46,268 nucleotides of DNA from Streptococcus sp. DD13 (GCF_001578875.1 NZ_KQ969506.1:56612-102879); one strand, 5' to 3'; positions 17,201 through 27,048 are shown, numbered from the stretch's first letter. Program-made: numbers and translations. Notes: generated from the letters alone by a model not told the origin.

Positions 17201-18061
17201 ATGTCTTTACTAGGAGAAGTGATTCAAGAGCGACCATTTAACAGCCACAAGGGGGATTTTGGTCGCGTCTTACTCATAGGGGGGACTTACCCATACGGTG
17301 GGGCCATCCTCATGGCGGCCCAGGCAGCTCTTTACAGTGGAGCAGGTCTCGTGACTGTGGCAACAGATCGTGAAAATATCCTCCCCCTCCATGCACGGAT
17401 CCCTGAAGCGATGGCCATTGACCTAGAGGATCAACCAAGTTTGATACAAGAGCTTCAAAAAGCTAGGACGGTGGTTATTGGTCCGGGCTTGTCCACAAAC
17501 GATTTGGGGATGACATTATTAGGTCTAGTCTGTCAGCAGATCCAAAAAGAGCAGATTCTCATCCTAGATGGCGGGGCTATCCGTCTGATCGCTCAAGGCT
17601 CTATTCCTTTTCCAGATTGTCGCTTGATTTTTACCCCCCACCAAAAGGAACTGGAGGACTTGCTCGGTTTAGAAGTGGAGCAACAGTCCAAAGAAAAAGT
17701 CCAGACGGCTATAGAGCGCTTGCCTTTAGGAGCCATCCTTGTAGAGAAGAGACCCCACACGCGCATATGGGAAAAAGGTCGGTCTGATCATTATCAGTTA
17801 CAAGTCGGCGGTCCCCATCAGGCTACAGGTGGCATGGGGGATACCTTGGCTGGGATGATTGCAGGTTTTACAGCGCAATTTAAACAAGTTTCGCTCTATC
17901 AATGTGTCACAGCTGCCACTTATGTGCATTCAGCGATTGCAGACGGATTGAAAAAAGAAGCCTATGTCGTCTTGCCTAGTCAGCTTACGAGGCAGATTCC
18001 ATCCTTTATGAGGAGGGTCTGTGAGGGAGAAGACTTTTCCGACCCTCTCAGAATCAAATAG
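17201..18061 (+). CDS. nnrD: ADP/ATP-dependent NAD(P)H-hydrate dehydratase
   Basis: A 286-residue YjeF C-terminal/ribokinase-fold enzyme that repairs hydrated NADH and NADPH. Signs are HKGDFGRVLLIGGTYPYGGA near the N-terminus, GPGLS, TPHQKELEDLLG and the nucleotide-binding GGMGDTLAGMIAGF with the catalytic aspartate. The N-terminal epimerase domain found in fused YjeF proteins is absent, which is normal in streptococci. The ribosome site AGAGGAGG is strong. It lies 103 bases after folD and could be co-transcribed with it. Confidence 0.93.
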   Translation: MSLLGEVIQERPFNSHKGDFGRVLLIGGTYPYGGAILMAAQAALYSGAGLVTVATDRENILPLHARIPEAMAIDLEDQPSLIQELQKARTVVIGPGLSTNDLGMTLLGLVCQQIQKEQILILDGGAIRLIAQGSIPFPDCRLIFTPHQKELEDLLGLEVEQQSKEKVQTAIERLPLGAILVEKRPHTRIWEKGRSDHYQLQVGGPHQATGGMGDTLAGMIAGFTAQFKQVSLYQCVTAATYVHSAIADGLKKEAYVVLPSQLTRQIPSFMRRVCEGEDFSDPLRIK

Positions 18062-18099
18062 GCTGTATCGCATCAAGAAGTTTAGGATGAATCGCTTAT

Positions 18100-18134
18100 A
18101 CCCTCTGTTTTTGAAAAACATTGGGTGTTTTTTT
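18100..18134 (+). terminator. Terminator between nnrD and xseA
   Basis: ACCC-TC-TGTTTTT pairs with AAAAACA-TT-GGGT (two-base internal mismatch) and is followed by seven T residues. Confidence 0.7.
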
Positions 18135-18174
18135 ACCCTAATCTAGTCCTTCGAGATGGGTTTTTTGTCTTTTT

Positions 18175-18183
18175 TGCTATAAT
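18175..18183 (+). promoter_or_regulatory. Extended -10 promoter of the xseA-recN operon
   Basis: TGC followed by TATAAT (18178-18183), 31 bases before the GTG start. There is no clear -35. Confidence 0.55.
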
Positions 18184-18213
18184 AATTAATAAAAATAAGG
18201 AAAAGGAGCCCGT

Positions 18214-19557
18214 GTGGTTGAATATTTATCAGTCAGTCAGTTGACAAAATATTTAAAGTTAAAATTTGACCGGGACCCTTATTTGGAGCGGGTCTATTTG
18301 ACCGGACAAGTTTCTAACTTCAGAAGAAGACCAACTCATCAATATTTTTCCCTCAAGGATGAGCAGTCCGTCATTCAGGCAACTGTCTGGTCCGGGGTCT
18401 ATCAGAAGTTGGGGTTTGACCTAGAAGAGGGGATGAAGGTCAATGTGGTTGGACGAGTGCAACTCTATGAACCAAATGGATCTTATTCTATTATTATCGA
18501 AAAGATCGAGCCGGATGGACTGGGGGCTTTAGCGCTCAAGTTCGAGCAATTGAGACAAGCCTTGACAAAAGAAGGGTTGTTTCGGGCTGACTTGAAGCAG
18601 ACGCTTCCCCGCTTTAGCAAGCGGATCGGTGTGGTGACGAGTCCAAGTGGCGCGGTTATCCAAGATATTATTACAACTGTCAATCGGCGCTATCCCAATG
18701 CTGAAATACTTCTTTATCCGACTAAGGTACAGGGAGATGGAGCGGCAGAAGCGATTGCGAGCAATATTCAGAAAGCCAATCAACGCGGTGAAATCGATGT
18801 ATTGATCGTTGGCCGTGGGGGCGGTTCCATAGAGGATTTATGGGCTTTTAATGAAGAGATCGTTGTCCGTGCGATTTTTGAATCTCGGATCCCTGTCATC
18901 TCTAGTGTAGGTCACGAGACAGATACGACCCTTTCAGACTATGTAGCAGACTACCGGGCAGCGACTCCGACGGCTGCTGCAGAATTGGCAACTCCGGTGA
19001 CGAAGCTGGACCTTCTTACCTACCTCCAACAGTCAGACAATCGCATGTCTCAAGCCTTAGCTGCCTATATTCAGAAACAGCGCAAGCGCATCGACGTGGT
19101 GCAACAATCTGTTGTCTTTCGCCAGCCAGAACGACTCTATGATTCTTATCTTCTAAAGCTCGATCGCTTGTCGAATGATCTCCAGGTCCAAATGACCCGT
19201 CTTTATGATGAGCAACGCCAGCAGTTTCGTTGGATTCTCGAGCGGTTAAAAAATCAGTCCCCAAAGGCCCGTATCGAAGGCCTAAGGGAGAGACTTGTGC
19301 GCGAGAAAAGAATGATCCAGTCCAGTATGACTCAGATTCTGGATCGGAAAACAGCGAGATTTGAACAAATCTCACAGTCCCTGGAACTACTCGATACGAA
19401 AAAAATACTAGCTAGAGGCTTTGCGATTGTATCGAAAAACAATGTTCTTCTTCGTTCTGTCGATCAAGTTAAGGAAGGGGAAGAATGGAGCATCCAACTG
19501 CAAGATGGACAAGTAGAAGTGGAGGTAAAACATGCCCGCAAAGAAAAAAACATTTGA
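18214..19557 (+). CDS. xseA: Exodeoxyribonuclease VII large subunit
   Basis: The 447-residue large subunit of ExoVII, which degrades single-stranded DNA to oligonucleotides. It has an N-terminal OB fold ([20 protein letters not shown]), a catalytic core with [16 protein letters not shown] and [17 protein letters not shown], and a long coiled-coil C-terminus. It starts at GTG (18214) after AAAAGGAG. The 26-base overlap with xseB fits coupled synthesis of the two subunits. Confidence 0.97.
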   Translation: MVEYLSVSQLTKYLKLKFDRDPYLERVYLTGQVSNFRRRPTHQYFSLKDEQSVIQATVWSGVYQKLGFDLEEGMKVNVVGRVQLYEPNGSYSIIIEKIEPDGLGALALKFEQLRQALTKEGLFRADLKQTLPRFSKRIGVVTSPSGAVIQDIITTVNRRYPNAEILLYPTKVQGDGAAEAIASNIQKANQRGEIDVLIVGRGGGSIEDLWAFNEEIVVRAIFESRIPVISSVGHETDTTLSDYVADYRAATPTAAAELATPVTKLDLLTYLQQSDNRMSQALAAYIQKQRKRIDVVQQSVVFRQPERLYDSYLLKLDRLSNDLQVQMTRLYDEQRQQFRWILERLKNQSPKARIEGLRERLVREKRMIQSSMTQILDRKTARFEQISQSLELLDTKKILARGFAIVSKNNVLLRSVDQVKEGEEWSIQLQDGQVEVEVKHARKEKNI

Positions 19558-19756
19558 AGAAAATTTGAGTGAATTAGAAACTATCGTGACCCAATTGGAA
19601 CAAGGGGACATTGCCTTGGAAGATGCCCTTAAGGCCTTTCAAGAAGGGATGACCTTGTCAAAAAAACTCCAAAAGACCCTAAATGATGCCGAAAAGACCT
19701 TGGTCAAAATCGTGCAAGAAGATCAAAGTGAAGTAGAACAAGATGAGAACGAGTAA
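19532..19756 (+). CDS. xseB: Exodeoxyribonuclease VII small subunit
   Basis: The 74-residue helical small subunit that clamps the XseA coiled coil. The family pattern [20 protein letters not shown] followed by [12 protein letters not shown] is complete, and the tail is acidic. It overlaps xseA upstream and ispA downstream (14 bases). Confidence 0.96.
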   Translation: MPAKKKTFEENLSELETIVTQLEQGDIALEDALKAFQEGMTLSKKLQKTLNDAEKTLVKIVQEDQSEVEQDENE

Positions 19757-20624
19757 GGTAGAAAAGAAAAGGCTCCTAGAAGACACCCTCGCTGCCTATT
19801 ACCAACCCTTGGTGGCGGACCAGTTGAATCAAGCAATCTTGTATTCTCTAAAGGCCGGTGGAAAACGGATTCGCCCGATGATCTTTCTCAACCTAGTGGA
19901 GGCTTTTGGGATTCCTTTATCCACGGCCCATTACCAGGTCGCAGCAACTGTAGAGATGATTCATACAGCTAGTTTGATCCACGATGATTTACCAGCGATG
20001 GATAACGACGATTATCGCCGTGGTCAACTGACCAATCATAAGGTTTATGGAGAGGCTGTTGCCATTTTAGCTGGAGACAGCTTATTTTTAGATCCCTTTG
20101 GCTTTTTATCCCAGATTGACTTGCCAGCTCCCATTCTTTTACAGCTCATCAGAGAGCTTTCTCAAGCATCTGGAACCTTTGGAATGGTTGCAGGGCAAAC
20201 CTTGGACATGATGGGAGAGGGACGCTCCCTGACCCTGGGTGAGTTGCAGCAGATTCATGCTCATAAAACGGGGACTCTTTTCACCTTTCCATTTGTTGCA
20301 GCAGCGATTGTGTTGGAGCTTTCACCAGAAATCATCGAGCGTTTCCGAAATATCGGTAAACTGACTGGCTTAGCATTCCAAGTCAGAGATGATATCTTGG
20401 ATGTCACAGCGAGTTTCGAGGAGATTGGGAAGACGCCGAATAAGGATCAGGATGCCCATAAAGCGACCTACCCCTCCCTGATGGGGCTAGAAGGCGCTCG
20501 AGTCTTTTTGGAGGAATGTTTGCAGCAAGCACTGGTAGAACTAGAACAAATAGAGCAGGAAGAAGCCTGTGACCTGAGGGATCTGGTGGCTTTGATAGAA
20601 AGTATGCGGATAAAAAATGTCTAA
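19743..20624 (+). CDS. ispA: Farnesyl/geranyl diphosphate synthase
   Basis: A 293-residue trans-prenyltransferase that makes C15 diphosphate for undecaprenyl and other isoprenoids. It has the chain-binding [10 protein letters not shown], the first aspartate-rich motif [10 protein letters not shown] (from Asp81), [10 protein letters not shown], the GQTLDM region and the second motif VRDDILD. Length matches the IspA family. The ATG lies inside the end of xseB and the 3' end overlaps tlyA by eight bases. Confidence 0.96.
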   Translation: MRTSKVEKKRLLEDTLAAYYQPLVADQLNQAILYSLKAGGKRIRPMIFLNLVEAFGIPLSTAHYQVAATVEMIHTASLIHDDLPAMDNDDYRRGQLTNHKVYGEAVAILAGDSLFLDPFGFLSQIDLPAPILLQLIRELSQASGTFGMVAGQTLDMMGEGRSLTLGELQQIHAHKTGTLFTFPFVAAAIVLELSPEIIERFRNIGKLTGLAFQVRDDILDVTASFEEIGKTPNKDQDAHKATYPSLMGLEGARVFLEECLQQALVELEQIEQEEACDLRDLVALIESMRIKNV

Positions 20625-21438
20625 AGAAAGAGTAGATATATTAGCGCTGAGACAGGGGCTTTTTGAAACGCGGGAGCAAGCCAAACGTGGGGTGATGGCA
20701 GGCTTGGTCGTTAAAGCAATCAATGGCGAACGCTTGGATAAACCCGGTGAAAAAATCGACGAGGGAATAGAGCTACGGTTGAAAGGGGAAAAACTGAAAT
20801 ATGTCAGCAGAGGCGGTTTGAAGCTTGAAAAAGCCTTAGATGTTTTTCAAATTTCTGTTGAGGATTTAGTGACCCTGGATATTGGGGCATCAACGGGAGG
20901 ATTTACGGACCTGATGCTTCAGTCTGGAGCTGCGCGAGTCTATGCAGTAGACGTCGGGACCAACCAATTGGTCTGGAAATTGCGGCAAAATCCTCAGGTT
21001 GTGAGTATGGAGCAATATAATTTCCGCTATGCGAATATCGAAGACTTTAACCAAGGACGTCCCCAATTTGCATCCATAGACGTCAGTTTTATTTCCTTGA
21101 GTTTGATTTTTCCTGCTCTGTCTACCATTTTGGCCGAGGACGGGGAAGTTGTCGCCTTGGTGAAGCCACAATTTGAGGCAGGACGAGAGCAAATTGGGAA
21201 AAATGGGATCGTAAAAGATCCCCAAATCCACTGTCAAGTATTGGAAAAGGTTCTTCAAATAGCGGAAGAAGATGGATTTTCACCACAGGGATTGGATTTT
21301 TCACCGATCCAAGGCGGTCATGGCAATATCGAATTTTTGCTTTATCTTAAAAAAGGCCCTGTGAAAGAAAATGCTAAAAAGATAGAGATAGCGGAGGTTG
21401 TAGCCTGCGCTCATAAGGAGTTTAGGAAAAATGCATAA
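20617..21438 (+). CDS. tlyA: TlyA-family rRNA 2'-O-methyltransferase (hemolysin-like)
   Basis: A 273-residue protein with an N-terminal S4 RNA-binding domain (DILALRQGLFETREQAKRGV) and an FtsJ-type SAM domain (LDIGASTGGFTDLML, then YAVDVGTNQL, then VALVKPQFEAG). Family members methylate ribosomal RNA; the hemolysin name is historical. It sits between ispA and argR in overlapping frames, the conserved Firmicutes order. Confidence 0.94.
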   Translation: MSKERVDILALRQGLFETREQAKRGVMAGLVVKAINGERLDKPGEKIDEGIELRLKGEKLKYVSRGGLKLEKALDVFQISVEDLVTLDIGASTGGFTDLMLQSGAARVYAVDVGTNQLVWKLRQNPQVVSMEQYNFRYANIEDFNQGRPQFASIDVSFISLSLIFPALSTILAEDGEVVALVKPQFEAGREQIGKNGIVKDPQIHCQVLEKVLQIAEEDGFSPQGLDFSPIQGGHGNIEFLLYLKKGPVKENAKKIEIAEVVACAHKEFRKNA

Positions 21439-21853
21439 AAGACAACGTTTAGCTTTGATTAAAGATATTGTAGTACGGTATCAAATTGATACACAAGACG
21501 AAATTGTGGAGCGCTTGAAAGAAGCTGGAGTCGAGGCGACACAGGCGACCGTTTCACGGGACGTCAAGGAACTTGGAATTGTAAAGGTCCCTGTCGGAAA
21601 GGGGTACTGCTATAGTTTGCCAAAGTCAAATAAGAATAAAATCAAAGCTTCAACTGTACGGGATGTACGCTCTTTGAACAATATGATTCACATTGATGCC
21701 GTTCCAGGAACGACTTTTGTTTTGAAAAAGCAGATTTTAGAGCACTTCGATCCCTTCCTTTTTTCCGTTATTTCAGATGATGACAGTATCTTGGTTGTAA
21801 CTCGGGATCCGGGTTATGTCCCACAAATCATTCAGACAATTCAAACGTGGTAG
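21431..21853 (+). CDS. argR: ArgR/AhrC arginine regulator
   Basis: A 140-residue regulator with an N-terminal winged helix (TQDEIVERLKEAGVEATQAT, VSRDVKELG) and a C-terminal hexamerisation/arginine-binding domain with PGTTFVLKKQ and SDDDSILVV. It senses arginine and controls arginine synthesis and breakdown. Streptococci have several paralogues; the copy between tlyA and recN corresponds to AhrC by position. It starts inside tlyA and ends three bases before recN. Confidence 0.95.
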   Translation: MHKRQRLALIKDIVVRYQIDTQDEIVERLKEAGVEATQATVSRDVKELGIVKVPVGKGYCYSLPKSNKNKIKASTVRDVRSLNNMIHIDAVPGTTFVLKKQILEHFDPFLFSVISDDDSILVVTRDPGYVPQIIQTIQTW

Positions 21854-21856
21854 GAA

Positions 21857-23515
21857 ATGTTATTAGAAATTTCGATTAAAAATTTTGCAATCATTGAGTC
21901 TGTCCGCCTGTCTTTTGAAAATGGGATGACTGTTTTGACTGGTGAGACTGGGGCGGGGAAATCCATTATTATTGATGCCATGAATCTCCTGCTAGGAGCT
22001 AGAGCAACGACGGACGTCATCCGACACGGGACGGAGAAGGCGGAGGTAGAAGGTCTCTTTTCGATTGAGAAAGAAGAAGCTTTGCACCAGCTCTTAAAAG
22101 AGCAAGGGATCGAAGGAGAAGATGAACTGGTGATTCGCCGGGAAGTGCTGGTCAATGGGCGGTCTGTCAGCCGGGTTAATGGTCAGTTGGTCAATTTGTC
22201 CCTCCTACGACAAATTGGGAGTTTCCTAGTGGATATTCATGGTCAGCATGATCAGGAAGAACTGATGCGGAGTCCCCATCATATTCGGCTGTTAGATAGT
22301 TTTGGAAAGGCTGATTTTAAGGAATTGAAAGCGCGCTACCAAGAACTTTTCGAAGAGTATCGCCAGATCCGAAAACAAGTTATTCACCAGCAAAAGCATG
22401 AGTTAGAAAACAAGGCACGGATTGATATGTTGGCTTTTCAAATCGCTGAAATCGAGGCAGCCAACCTCCAACCCGGTGAAGAACAATCCCTGCAGCAAGA
22501 ACGACAAAAGTTGTTGAATCATAAGCAGATTGCAGATAGTCTCACAAACGCCACGATTTTACTCGATAATGAAGAGGTCTCCAGTATTCATCATATCCGT
22601 TTAGCGATGAATGAACTCACATCGATTGAAGAGTACGATGAACGCTACAAAGAAGTGGCGGGAATGATCAGCGACCTCTATTACAACCTGGAAGAAGTCA
22701 GCAAGCAACTGGAAGACATGATCGAGGAGATGGAGTTTGATGGCAATCAGCTGATGGAAGTGGAACGACGCTTAGATGTCATCCATTCGATGACACGAAA
22801 ATATGGCGGTTCTGTAGAAGATGTCCTAGCCTACTGGCAAAATAGTACAGTAGAATATGACCTGCTGACAGGTCAAAGTGGCGGGGTTCCGGACTTGGAG
22901 AGGACCTTACGTCGCCTGCAGAAAGAATTGGTCCAGTCGGCTCAGGAACTGAGTCAAGCCCGCCATCAGTTGGCCCATCAATTGGAGGATGAGATCCAAC
23001 AGGAGCTTAAAGACCTATATATGGAAAAGGCTCGTTTTCAGGTTCAATTTCAGGAAGCTAAATTCAATTCTCAAGGGAATGAACAAGTCGAATTTTATAT
23101 CGCGACAAATCCGGGAGAAGAGCTAAAACCCTTGGTGAAAGTAGCTTCTGGTGGAGAAATTTCGCGCTTGATGTTGGCCATCAAATCAGCCTTTGCCAGA
23201 CGGGATTCGAAAACAAGCATCGTCTTTGATGAAGTCGATACCGGAGTTTCTGGCCGTGTAGCTCAAGCGATTGCGGCAAAAATTTATAAATTAGGCCAGC
23301 ATGGGCAGGTTTTGGTGATTTCCCATCTCCCTCAAGCAATCGCTATCGCCGATTATCAATACTTTATTGAAAAGAAATCAGATGCGCAAACAACAGTTTC
23401 GACCGTTCGTCTATTAACACCAGAGGAACGAGTGGAAGAAATCGCAAAAATGCTGGCGGGAGATCGTCTGACTGATGCTGCTCGTAATCAAGCAAGAGCA
23501 CTTTTAGAAAAATAG
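21857..23515 (+). CDS. recN: DNA repair protein RecN
   Basis: A 552-residue SMC-like ATPase that acts at double-strand breaks. It has Walker A GETGAGKS (residues 29-36), a long central coiled coil (about 150-370), signature [15 protein letters not shown] and Walker [13 protein letters not shown]. It is the last gene of the overlapping xseA operon and ends in a hairpin terminator. Confidence 0.97.
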   Translation: MLLEISIKNFAIIESVRLSFENGMTVLTGETGAGKSIIIDAMNLLLGARATTDVIRHGTEKAEVEGLFSIEKEEALHQLLKEQGIEGEDELVIRREVLVNGRSVSRVNGQLVNLSLLRQIGSFLVDIHGQHDQEELMRSPHHIRLLDSFGKADFKELKARYQELFEEYRQIRKQVIHQQKHELENKARIDMLAFQIAEIEAANLQPGEEQSLQQERQKLLNHKQIADSLTNATILLDNEEVSSIHHIRLAMNELTSIEEYDERYKEVAGMISDLYYNLEEVSKQLEDMIEEMEFDGNQLMEVERRLDVIHSMTRKYGGSVEDVLAYWQNSTVEYDLLTGQSGGVPDLERTLRRLQKELVQSAQELSQARHQLAHQLEDEIQQELKDLYMEKARFQVQFQEAKFNSQGNEQVEFYIATNPGEELKPLVKVASGGEISRLMLAIKSAFARRDSKTSIVFDEVDTGVSGRVAQAIAAKIYKLGQHGQVLVISHLPQAIAIADYQYFIEKKSDAQTTVSTVRLLTPEERVEEIAKMLAGDRLTDAARNQARALLEK

Positions 23516-23542
23516 GATAGAAAACGGGTCCGCCCTGTTGGT

Positions 23543-23583
23543 AAAAGGAAGCAGCGGAGAATACTGCTATCCTTTTATTTTTC
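23543..23583 (+). terminator. Terminator of the xseA-recN operon
   Basis: AAAAGGAAGCAG (23543-23554) pairs with CTGCTATCCTTTT (23564-23576) with one bulged base, followed by a T-rich tail. Confidence 0.8.
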
Positions 23584-23636
23584 AAGCATTCTTTGATATA
23601 ATAATAGGGATAGAAACTTGGAATAGGAATGAAATT

Positions 23637-24470
23637 ATGAGTATAAAAATAGTGACAGACTCAAGTAACACAATGGAAAAGGAACTCGCCCAAGAGTTGG
23701 GAATCACAGTGATTCCTTTGTCCGTCATGATTGATGGAGAAGTGTACTCTGACAGCGATTTGGAAGAAGGTCAATTCCTAGAGCTGATGCGACAAGGGAA
23801 AAATCTCCCTAAAACCAGTCAACCCCCTGTCGGAGTCTTTGCAGATATCTTCTCAGACTTAGCCAAGGATGGGAGTCAGATTATTGCCATCCACATGTCC
23901 CATTCTCTTTCTGGGACTGTGGAAGCAGCCCGTCAAGGGGCAAATCTTTCCGGCGCAGATGTGACGGTTGTGGATTCCACTTTTACGGACCAAGCCGCAA
24001 AGTTTCAAGTGCTAGAGGCTGCGCGTATGGCAAAAGCAGGGGCTAGTAAAGAAGAAATTCTAGCAGCGATTGAGGATGTCCGGGCTCATTCTGAACTCTA
24101 TATCGGTGTCTCTACTTTAGAAAATCTCGTCAAGGGAGGACGGATTGGCCGAGTGACTGGATTGCTCTCTTCCTTGTTGAATATTCGCGTGATTATGCAA
24201 ATGCAAGATCATGTTCTAGTACCGATTGTCAAAGGACGGGGACAGAAGACCTTTAAGAAATGGTTGGACAATTTCACAGAAGGTTTGTCTCACAAAAAGG
24301 TCAAGGAACTGGGGATTTCGTATGCTGGATCTCGTCATTTTGCAGACGAGATGGCTGAGCAGTTGCAGCCATTTGTTCCGGTACCAATTTCGGTTTTGGA
24401 GACCAGTTCGATCATACAGACCCATACTGGGGAGGACGCTTGGGCGATCTTGGTGAGATATGAATCATAA
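23637..24470 (+). CDS. DegV family fatty-acid-binding protein
   Basis: A 277-residue DegV protein. Family members bind an acyl chain and, in some Firmicutes, supply fatty acids to FakA kinase. Visible are [20 protein letters not shown] at the N-terminus, [22 protein letters not shown] and the [10 protein letters not shown] motif. The ATG at 23637 is chosen because the N-terminal extension from 23538 reads across the recN terminator. TATAAT at 23597-23602 is a likely -10. It overlaps the next gene by 11 bases. Confidence 0.93.
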   Translation: MSIKIVTDSSNTMEKELAQELGITVIPLSVMIDGEVYSDSDLEEGQFLELMRQGKNLPKTSQPPVGVFADIFSDLAKDGSQIIAIHMSHSLSGTVEAARQGANLSGADVTVVDSTFTDQAAKFQVLEAARMAKAGASKEEILAAIEDVRAHSELYIGVSTLENLVKGGRIGRVTGLLSSLLNIRVIMQMQDHVLVPIVKGRGQKTFKKWLDNFTEGLSHKKVKELGISYAGSRHFADEMAEQLQPFVPVPISVLETSSIIQTHTGEDAWAILVRYES

Positions 24471-25305
24471 AAAAACTATTCAAGGCTTGGTTGTATTTTT
24501 TACCAGCCTTTTAACATTTATTTTGTTGTGGAACCTCCTTCTGCCAAGTGCTAAACCAGTCATGACTAAAGTCCAGTCAACCGAGGAACTCTCCCAGTTT
24601 CACTATGTGGCCATTGGCGATTCGCTCACGCAAGGCGTAGGAGATACGACCAATCAGGGAGGATTTGTACCACTCTTAGCGCAAAGTCTAACCAATGAAA
24701 ATGCATTTCAAGTCACTAGTGTCAATTATGGGGTATCTGGAAACACCAGTGCGCAAATCCTCAAGCGGATGCAGGAAAAAAGTGAAATAAAAGAGAGTTT
24801 AAAAGACGCAGATCTCCTGACCCTGACAGTGGGTGGCAATGATGTGCGAAAGGTGGTCTTGGATCATTTTTTAGATTTGTCAGCCAGCAGTTTTACGACA
24901 CCCGCCAAGACCTATACACAGAATGTCAAGGAAATCATTCGGTTGGCGCGTGCAGAAAATCCGACGCTTCCTATCTATGTTGTTGGGATTTACAATCCAT
25001 TTTATCTGAACTTCCCTGAGCTAACGGAAATGCAAACAGTGGTGGACAGCTGGAATCAAACAACCGAAAATACGGTCAAGCAATTTGAGAATGTGTATTT
25101 TGTTCCCATCAATGATCGGCTCTATAAAGGAGTGAATGGACAAAGTGGCGTGGCTCAAATCGGAAATGACAAGACCATCATTACAAATGATGCCTTATAC
25201 TCGGAAGACAGTTTTCATCCTAATAATACTGGATATGAAATCATGAAAGATGCGATATTGGAGAAAGTGAATGAAACCAAGGATCAGTGGAAAAGCAAAA
25301 AATAG
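24460..25305 (+). CDS. Membrane-anchored SGNH/GDSL hydrolase (YpmR-like)
   Basis: A 281-residue extracytoplasmic hydrolase. An N-terminal membrane anchor (about residues 10-29) is followed by an SGNH domain: block [13 protein letters not shown] (nucleophile Ser), block II glycine in NYGVSGNTS, block III GGNDV and block [11 protein letters not shown] (catalytic Asp and His). It is a lipase/esterase of unknown substrate. The pairing with the YpmS-like gene matches B. subtilis ypmR-ypmS. Confidence 0.92.
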   Translation: MNHKKTIQGLVVFFTSLLTFILLWNLLLPSAKPVMTKVQSTEELSQFHYVAIGDSLTQGVGDTTNQGGFVPLLAQSLTNENAFQVTSVNYGVSGNTSAQILKRMQEKSEIKESLKDADLLTLTVGGNDVRKVVLDHFLDLSASSFTTPAKTYTQNVKEIIRLARAENPTLPIYVVGIYNPFYLNFPELTEMQTVVDSWNQTTENTVKQFENVYFVPINDRLYKGVNGQSGVAQIGNDKTIITNDALYSEDSFHPNNTGYEIMKDAILEKVNETKDQWKSKK

Positions 25306-25939
25306 GCCCCTTATGCGGGCAGGACACCCCAAACTGTCCAGTAGACCGTCAAGTTCCTCACTTAAAAGAGGGAAAATTTGGAAATGGTTGTTTTTTGCGC
25401 TTCTCAGTTTTGTCATTGCGTTTGGACTTGTTCTTCATAGCCGTTTATCGACCCCGCGGGAAGATATGAAGCAACTCCAAACCTCGGATACCTCAAAAGA
25501 TGCAAAGATTGGGACGCTGACGACCAATCGTGCCCAACTGAATGACACGATTGCGGTCATGCTCAAGTCTTATCGTTTAGACAAGTACAAATTGTATGCG
25601 GATAACCAACAAATTCTGTTAGAAGGGAAGATCACCCTTTTAGGGAACGAATACCCTCTGTACATTTATTTTCAACCTAGTAAGTTGGAAGATGGGAGTG
25701 TTTTGTTAACTCTCAAGGATTTCTCTGTCGGGACCTTCCAAGTTCCCAAGGAGACCGTCTTACAGGCCTTAGCGAAAGGTGGCAATTTGCCCGATTTTGT
25801 CAGCATTGATGCTGAAAAGGCGACCCTTACGATTCGGCTACCCGAGATAGAAAATCAATTGGGGATTTACGTCAAAGCCAATACCATTGACTTATATAAT
25901 GACCAAATCATCTTTGATCTCTATCGGAAAAGTAGCTAA
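25271..25939 (+). CDS. YpmS-like DUF2140 membrane protein
   Basis: A 222-residue protein with a basic N-terminal tail, one membrane segment (about residues 38-57) and an extracellular beta-rich DUF2140 domain (KITLLGNEYPLYIYFQPSKL, later LPDFVSIDAEKATLTIRLPE). GGAG seven bases before the ATG at 25271 supports this start, which overlaps the GDSL gene by 35 bases; the next ATG (25313) has no ribosome site. It probably acts with the GDSL hydrolase at the outer membrane face; function is unknown. Confidence 0.87.
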   Translation: MKPRISGKAKNRPLMRAGHPKLSSRPSSSSLKRGKIWKWLFFALLSFVIAFGLVLHSRLSTPREDMKQLQTSDTSKDAKIGTLTTNRAQLNDTIAVMLKSYRLDKYKLYADNQQILLEGKITLLGNEYPLYIYFQPSKLEDGSVLLTLKDFSVGTFQVPKETVLQALAKGGNLPDFVSIDAEKATLTIRLPEIENQLGIYVKANTIDLYNDQIIFDLYRKSS

Positions 25940-26114
25940 ATAAAGTGATCTAGACAGGTTTTGAACGGACCTCTCCGAGGGATCGTCCGCAAGCTGGTCA
26001 GGGTGATAGGGCCATCTGTATGTTGTTTTTTGCATTGGTGCATTCGTTTGTTCATTATTGGAGGAGAATCATCTGCTATTTGCAAATTTACTAGCTAGGA
26101 AAGTGGGGAAATAC

Positions 26115-26163
26115 TTGACCTTATGCGCTTTTTGGGGTAATATATAAGTTGTGAGTCACTCAC
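26115..26163 (+). promoter_or_regulatory. Promoter of hup with a palindromic start region
   Basis: -35 TTGACC (26115-26120), 17-base spacer, -10 TAATAT (26138-26143). A perfect 6-1-6 palindrome GTGAGT-C-ACTCAC (26151-26163) falls at the expected start of transcription. It could be a 5' hairpin that stabilises the mRNA or an operator. Confidence 0.75.
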
Positions 26164-26193
26164 CCCAGAATAAAAATTGGAGGATTTAGCACA

Positions 26194-26469
26194 ATGGCTA
26201 ATAAACAAGATTTGATCGCAAAAGTTGCAGAAGCAACTTCATTGACTAAAAAAGATTCAACAGCAGCTGTAGAAGCAGTATTTGCAGCAGTTTCTGAATA
26301 TCTTTCAAAAGGTGAAAAAGTTCAATTAATCGGATTTGGAAACTTCGAAGTTCGCGAACGTGCAGCTCGTAAAGGTCGTAACCCACAATCTGGTGAAGAA
26401 ATCACTATTGCAGCTTCAAAAGTTCCAGCATTCAAAGCTGGTAAAGCTCTTAAAGACGCTGTAAAATAA
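26194..26469 (+). CDS. hup: DNA-binding protein HU
   Basis: A 91-residue nucleoid protein that bends and compacts DNA. The sequence is complete [22 protein letters not shown] at the N-terminus, [18 protein letters not shown] (DNA-binding arm) and the C-terminal [12 protein letters not shown]. Codon use is strongly biased to favoured codons, as expected for an abundant protein. A good GGAGG ribosome site and its own promoter and terminator are present. Confidence 0.98.
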   Translation: MANKQDLIAKVAEATSLTKKDSTAAVEAVFAAVSEYLSKGEKVQLIGFGNFEVRERAARKGRNPQSGEEITIAASKVPAFKAGKALKDAVK

Positions 26470-26479
26470 TAACAACACG

Positions 26480-26527
26480 AAAAGCCCTTTAGATCAACGT
26501 TTCTGACGTGTGTAAGGGGCTTTTTTG
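26480..26527 (+). terminator. Terminator of hup
   Basis: AAAGCCCTTT (26481-26490) pairs with AAGGGGCTTT (26514-26523, with a G-U pair), an ACGT/ACGT inner stem is present, and T6 follows. Confidence 0.85.
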
Positions 26528-26650
26528 GTGCTCAAGGGGCACGTTTTTTCTTTCCTATTTAGATTGTTTAAAAGGTCGATGATAGTGTCATTGATTATCA
26601 TAAAGTCAAAAAGCAAAAAATTAACAAGCTCAAGAAAGAAGGAAAGAGAC

Positions 26651-26679
26651 TTTACAATAAATAAAAATAGTGTTACGAT
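26651..26679 (+). promoter_or_regulatory. Promoter of the candidate small RNA
   Basis: -35 TTTACA (26651-26656), exactly 17 bases, then -10 TACGAT (26674-26679) preceded by TGT (extended -10). The expected start is near 26686. Confidence 0.65.
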
Positions 26680-26685
26680 GAATGC

Positions 26686-26816
26686 GAAGAGAGATAGAGG
26701 TTGAAAAGTATCCGCCTCCAACGCGCCACCTTTATAGGTGGGTCTAGAAATGCGGGCGACCTTCGGCGGTCCCGCCTATCTCAAGCGCTTGCGACTTAAT
26801 GTCTAAGCGCTTTTTT
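26686..26816 (+). ncRNA. Candidate structured small RNA, about 130 nt, family not recognised
   Basis: There is no plausible ORF with a ribosome site, but the stretch has everything a small RNA needs. A promoter lies just upstream. A closing stem GAGATAG (26691-26697)/CTATCTC (26776-26782) encloses two hairpins: CCACC/GGTGG with a six-base loop (26726-26741), and GCGGG...CCCGC with an inner ACC/GGT and a TTCGGC loop (26752-26775). The end is an intrinsic terminator, AAGCGCTT (26783-26790)/AAGCGCTT (26805-26812), with an inner GAC/GTC and a T tract. It lacks the SRP RNA core, the tmRNA start and the 6S pattern as I know them. Local GC is higher than in the flanks. Confidence 0.7.
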
Positions 26817-26883
26817 ATATCAATTTACGGCGTAACGGGCTGACGATTCGCTGAATTGGAAACTAAATGGATTCCGTCAAGAG

Positions 26884-26937
26884 CTACAGAGATCAGAAAA
26901 AGCAGTGAGGGGGATCACTGCTTCGTTTTTTCTGTAG
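26884..26937. terminator. Second strong hairpin downstream of the small RNA
   Basis: AAGCAGTGA (26900-26908) pairs with TCACTGCTT (26915-26923), with outer arms CTACAGA (26884-26890)/TCTGTAG (26931-26937) and T and A tracts on the two sides. It can terminate in both directions. It may end read-through of the small RNA or of exoA, whose stop lies about 250 bases away on the minus strand. The stretch between the two terminators (26817-26883) holds nothing else I can identify. Confidence 0.65.
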
Positions 26938-27001
26938 TATGGGAGCGTAATTTGTTATGCTGATAGCGTGTTTGAGACGCCTATTCAGGATGTCCGATAC
27001 A

Positions 27002-27048
27002 CCATTTTTGTTGATTGAATAAGTGTTACCTATTCAATCAACCAATGG
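27002..27048. repeat. Large perfect-core palindrome
   Basis: GTTGATTGAATA (27010-27021) and its exact complement (27031-27042) flank the nine-base loop AGTGTTACC. CCATT (27002-27006) and AATGG (27044-27048) extend the stem across an internal loop. No T tract follows on either strand, so it is not a standard terminator. Confidence 0.6.

Noticed and set aside
26494..26721. 75-codon minus-strand open frame after hup
   Set aside because: Overlaps the hup terminator and the small-RNA promoter; composition of A/T-rich non-coding DNA.
26686..26816. Identity as SRP RNA, tmRNA or 6S RNA
   Set aside because: The diagnostic core sequences of SRP RNA and tmRNA are absent, and the fold does not match 6S RNA as I know it; left unassigned.
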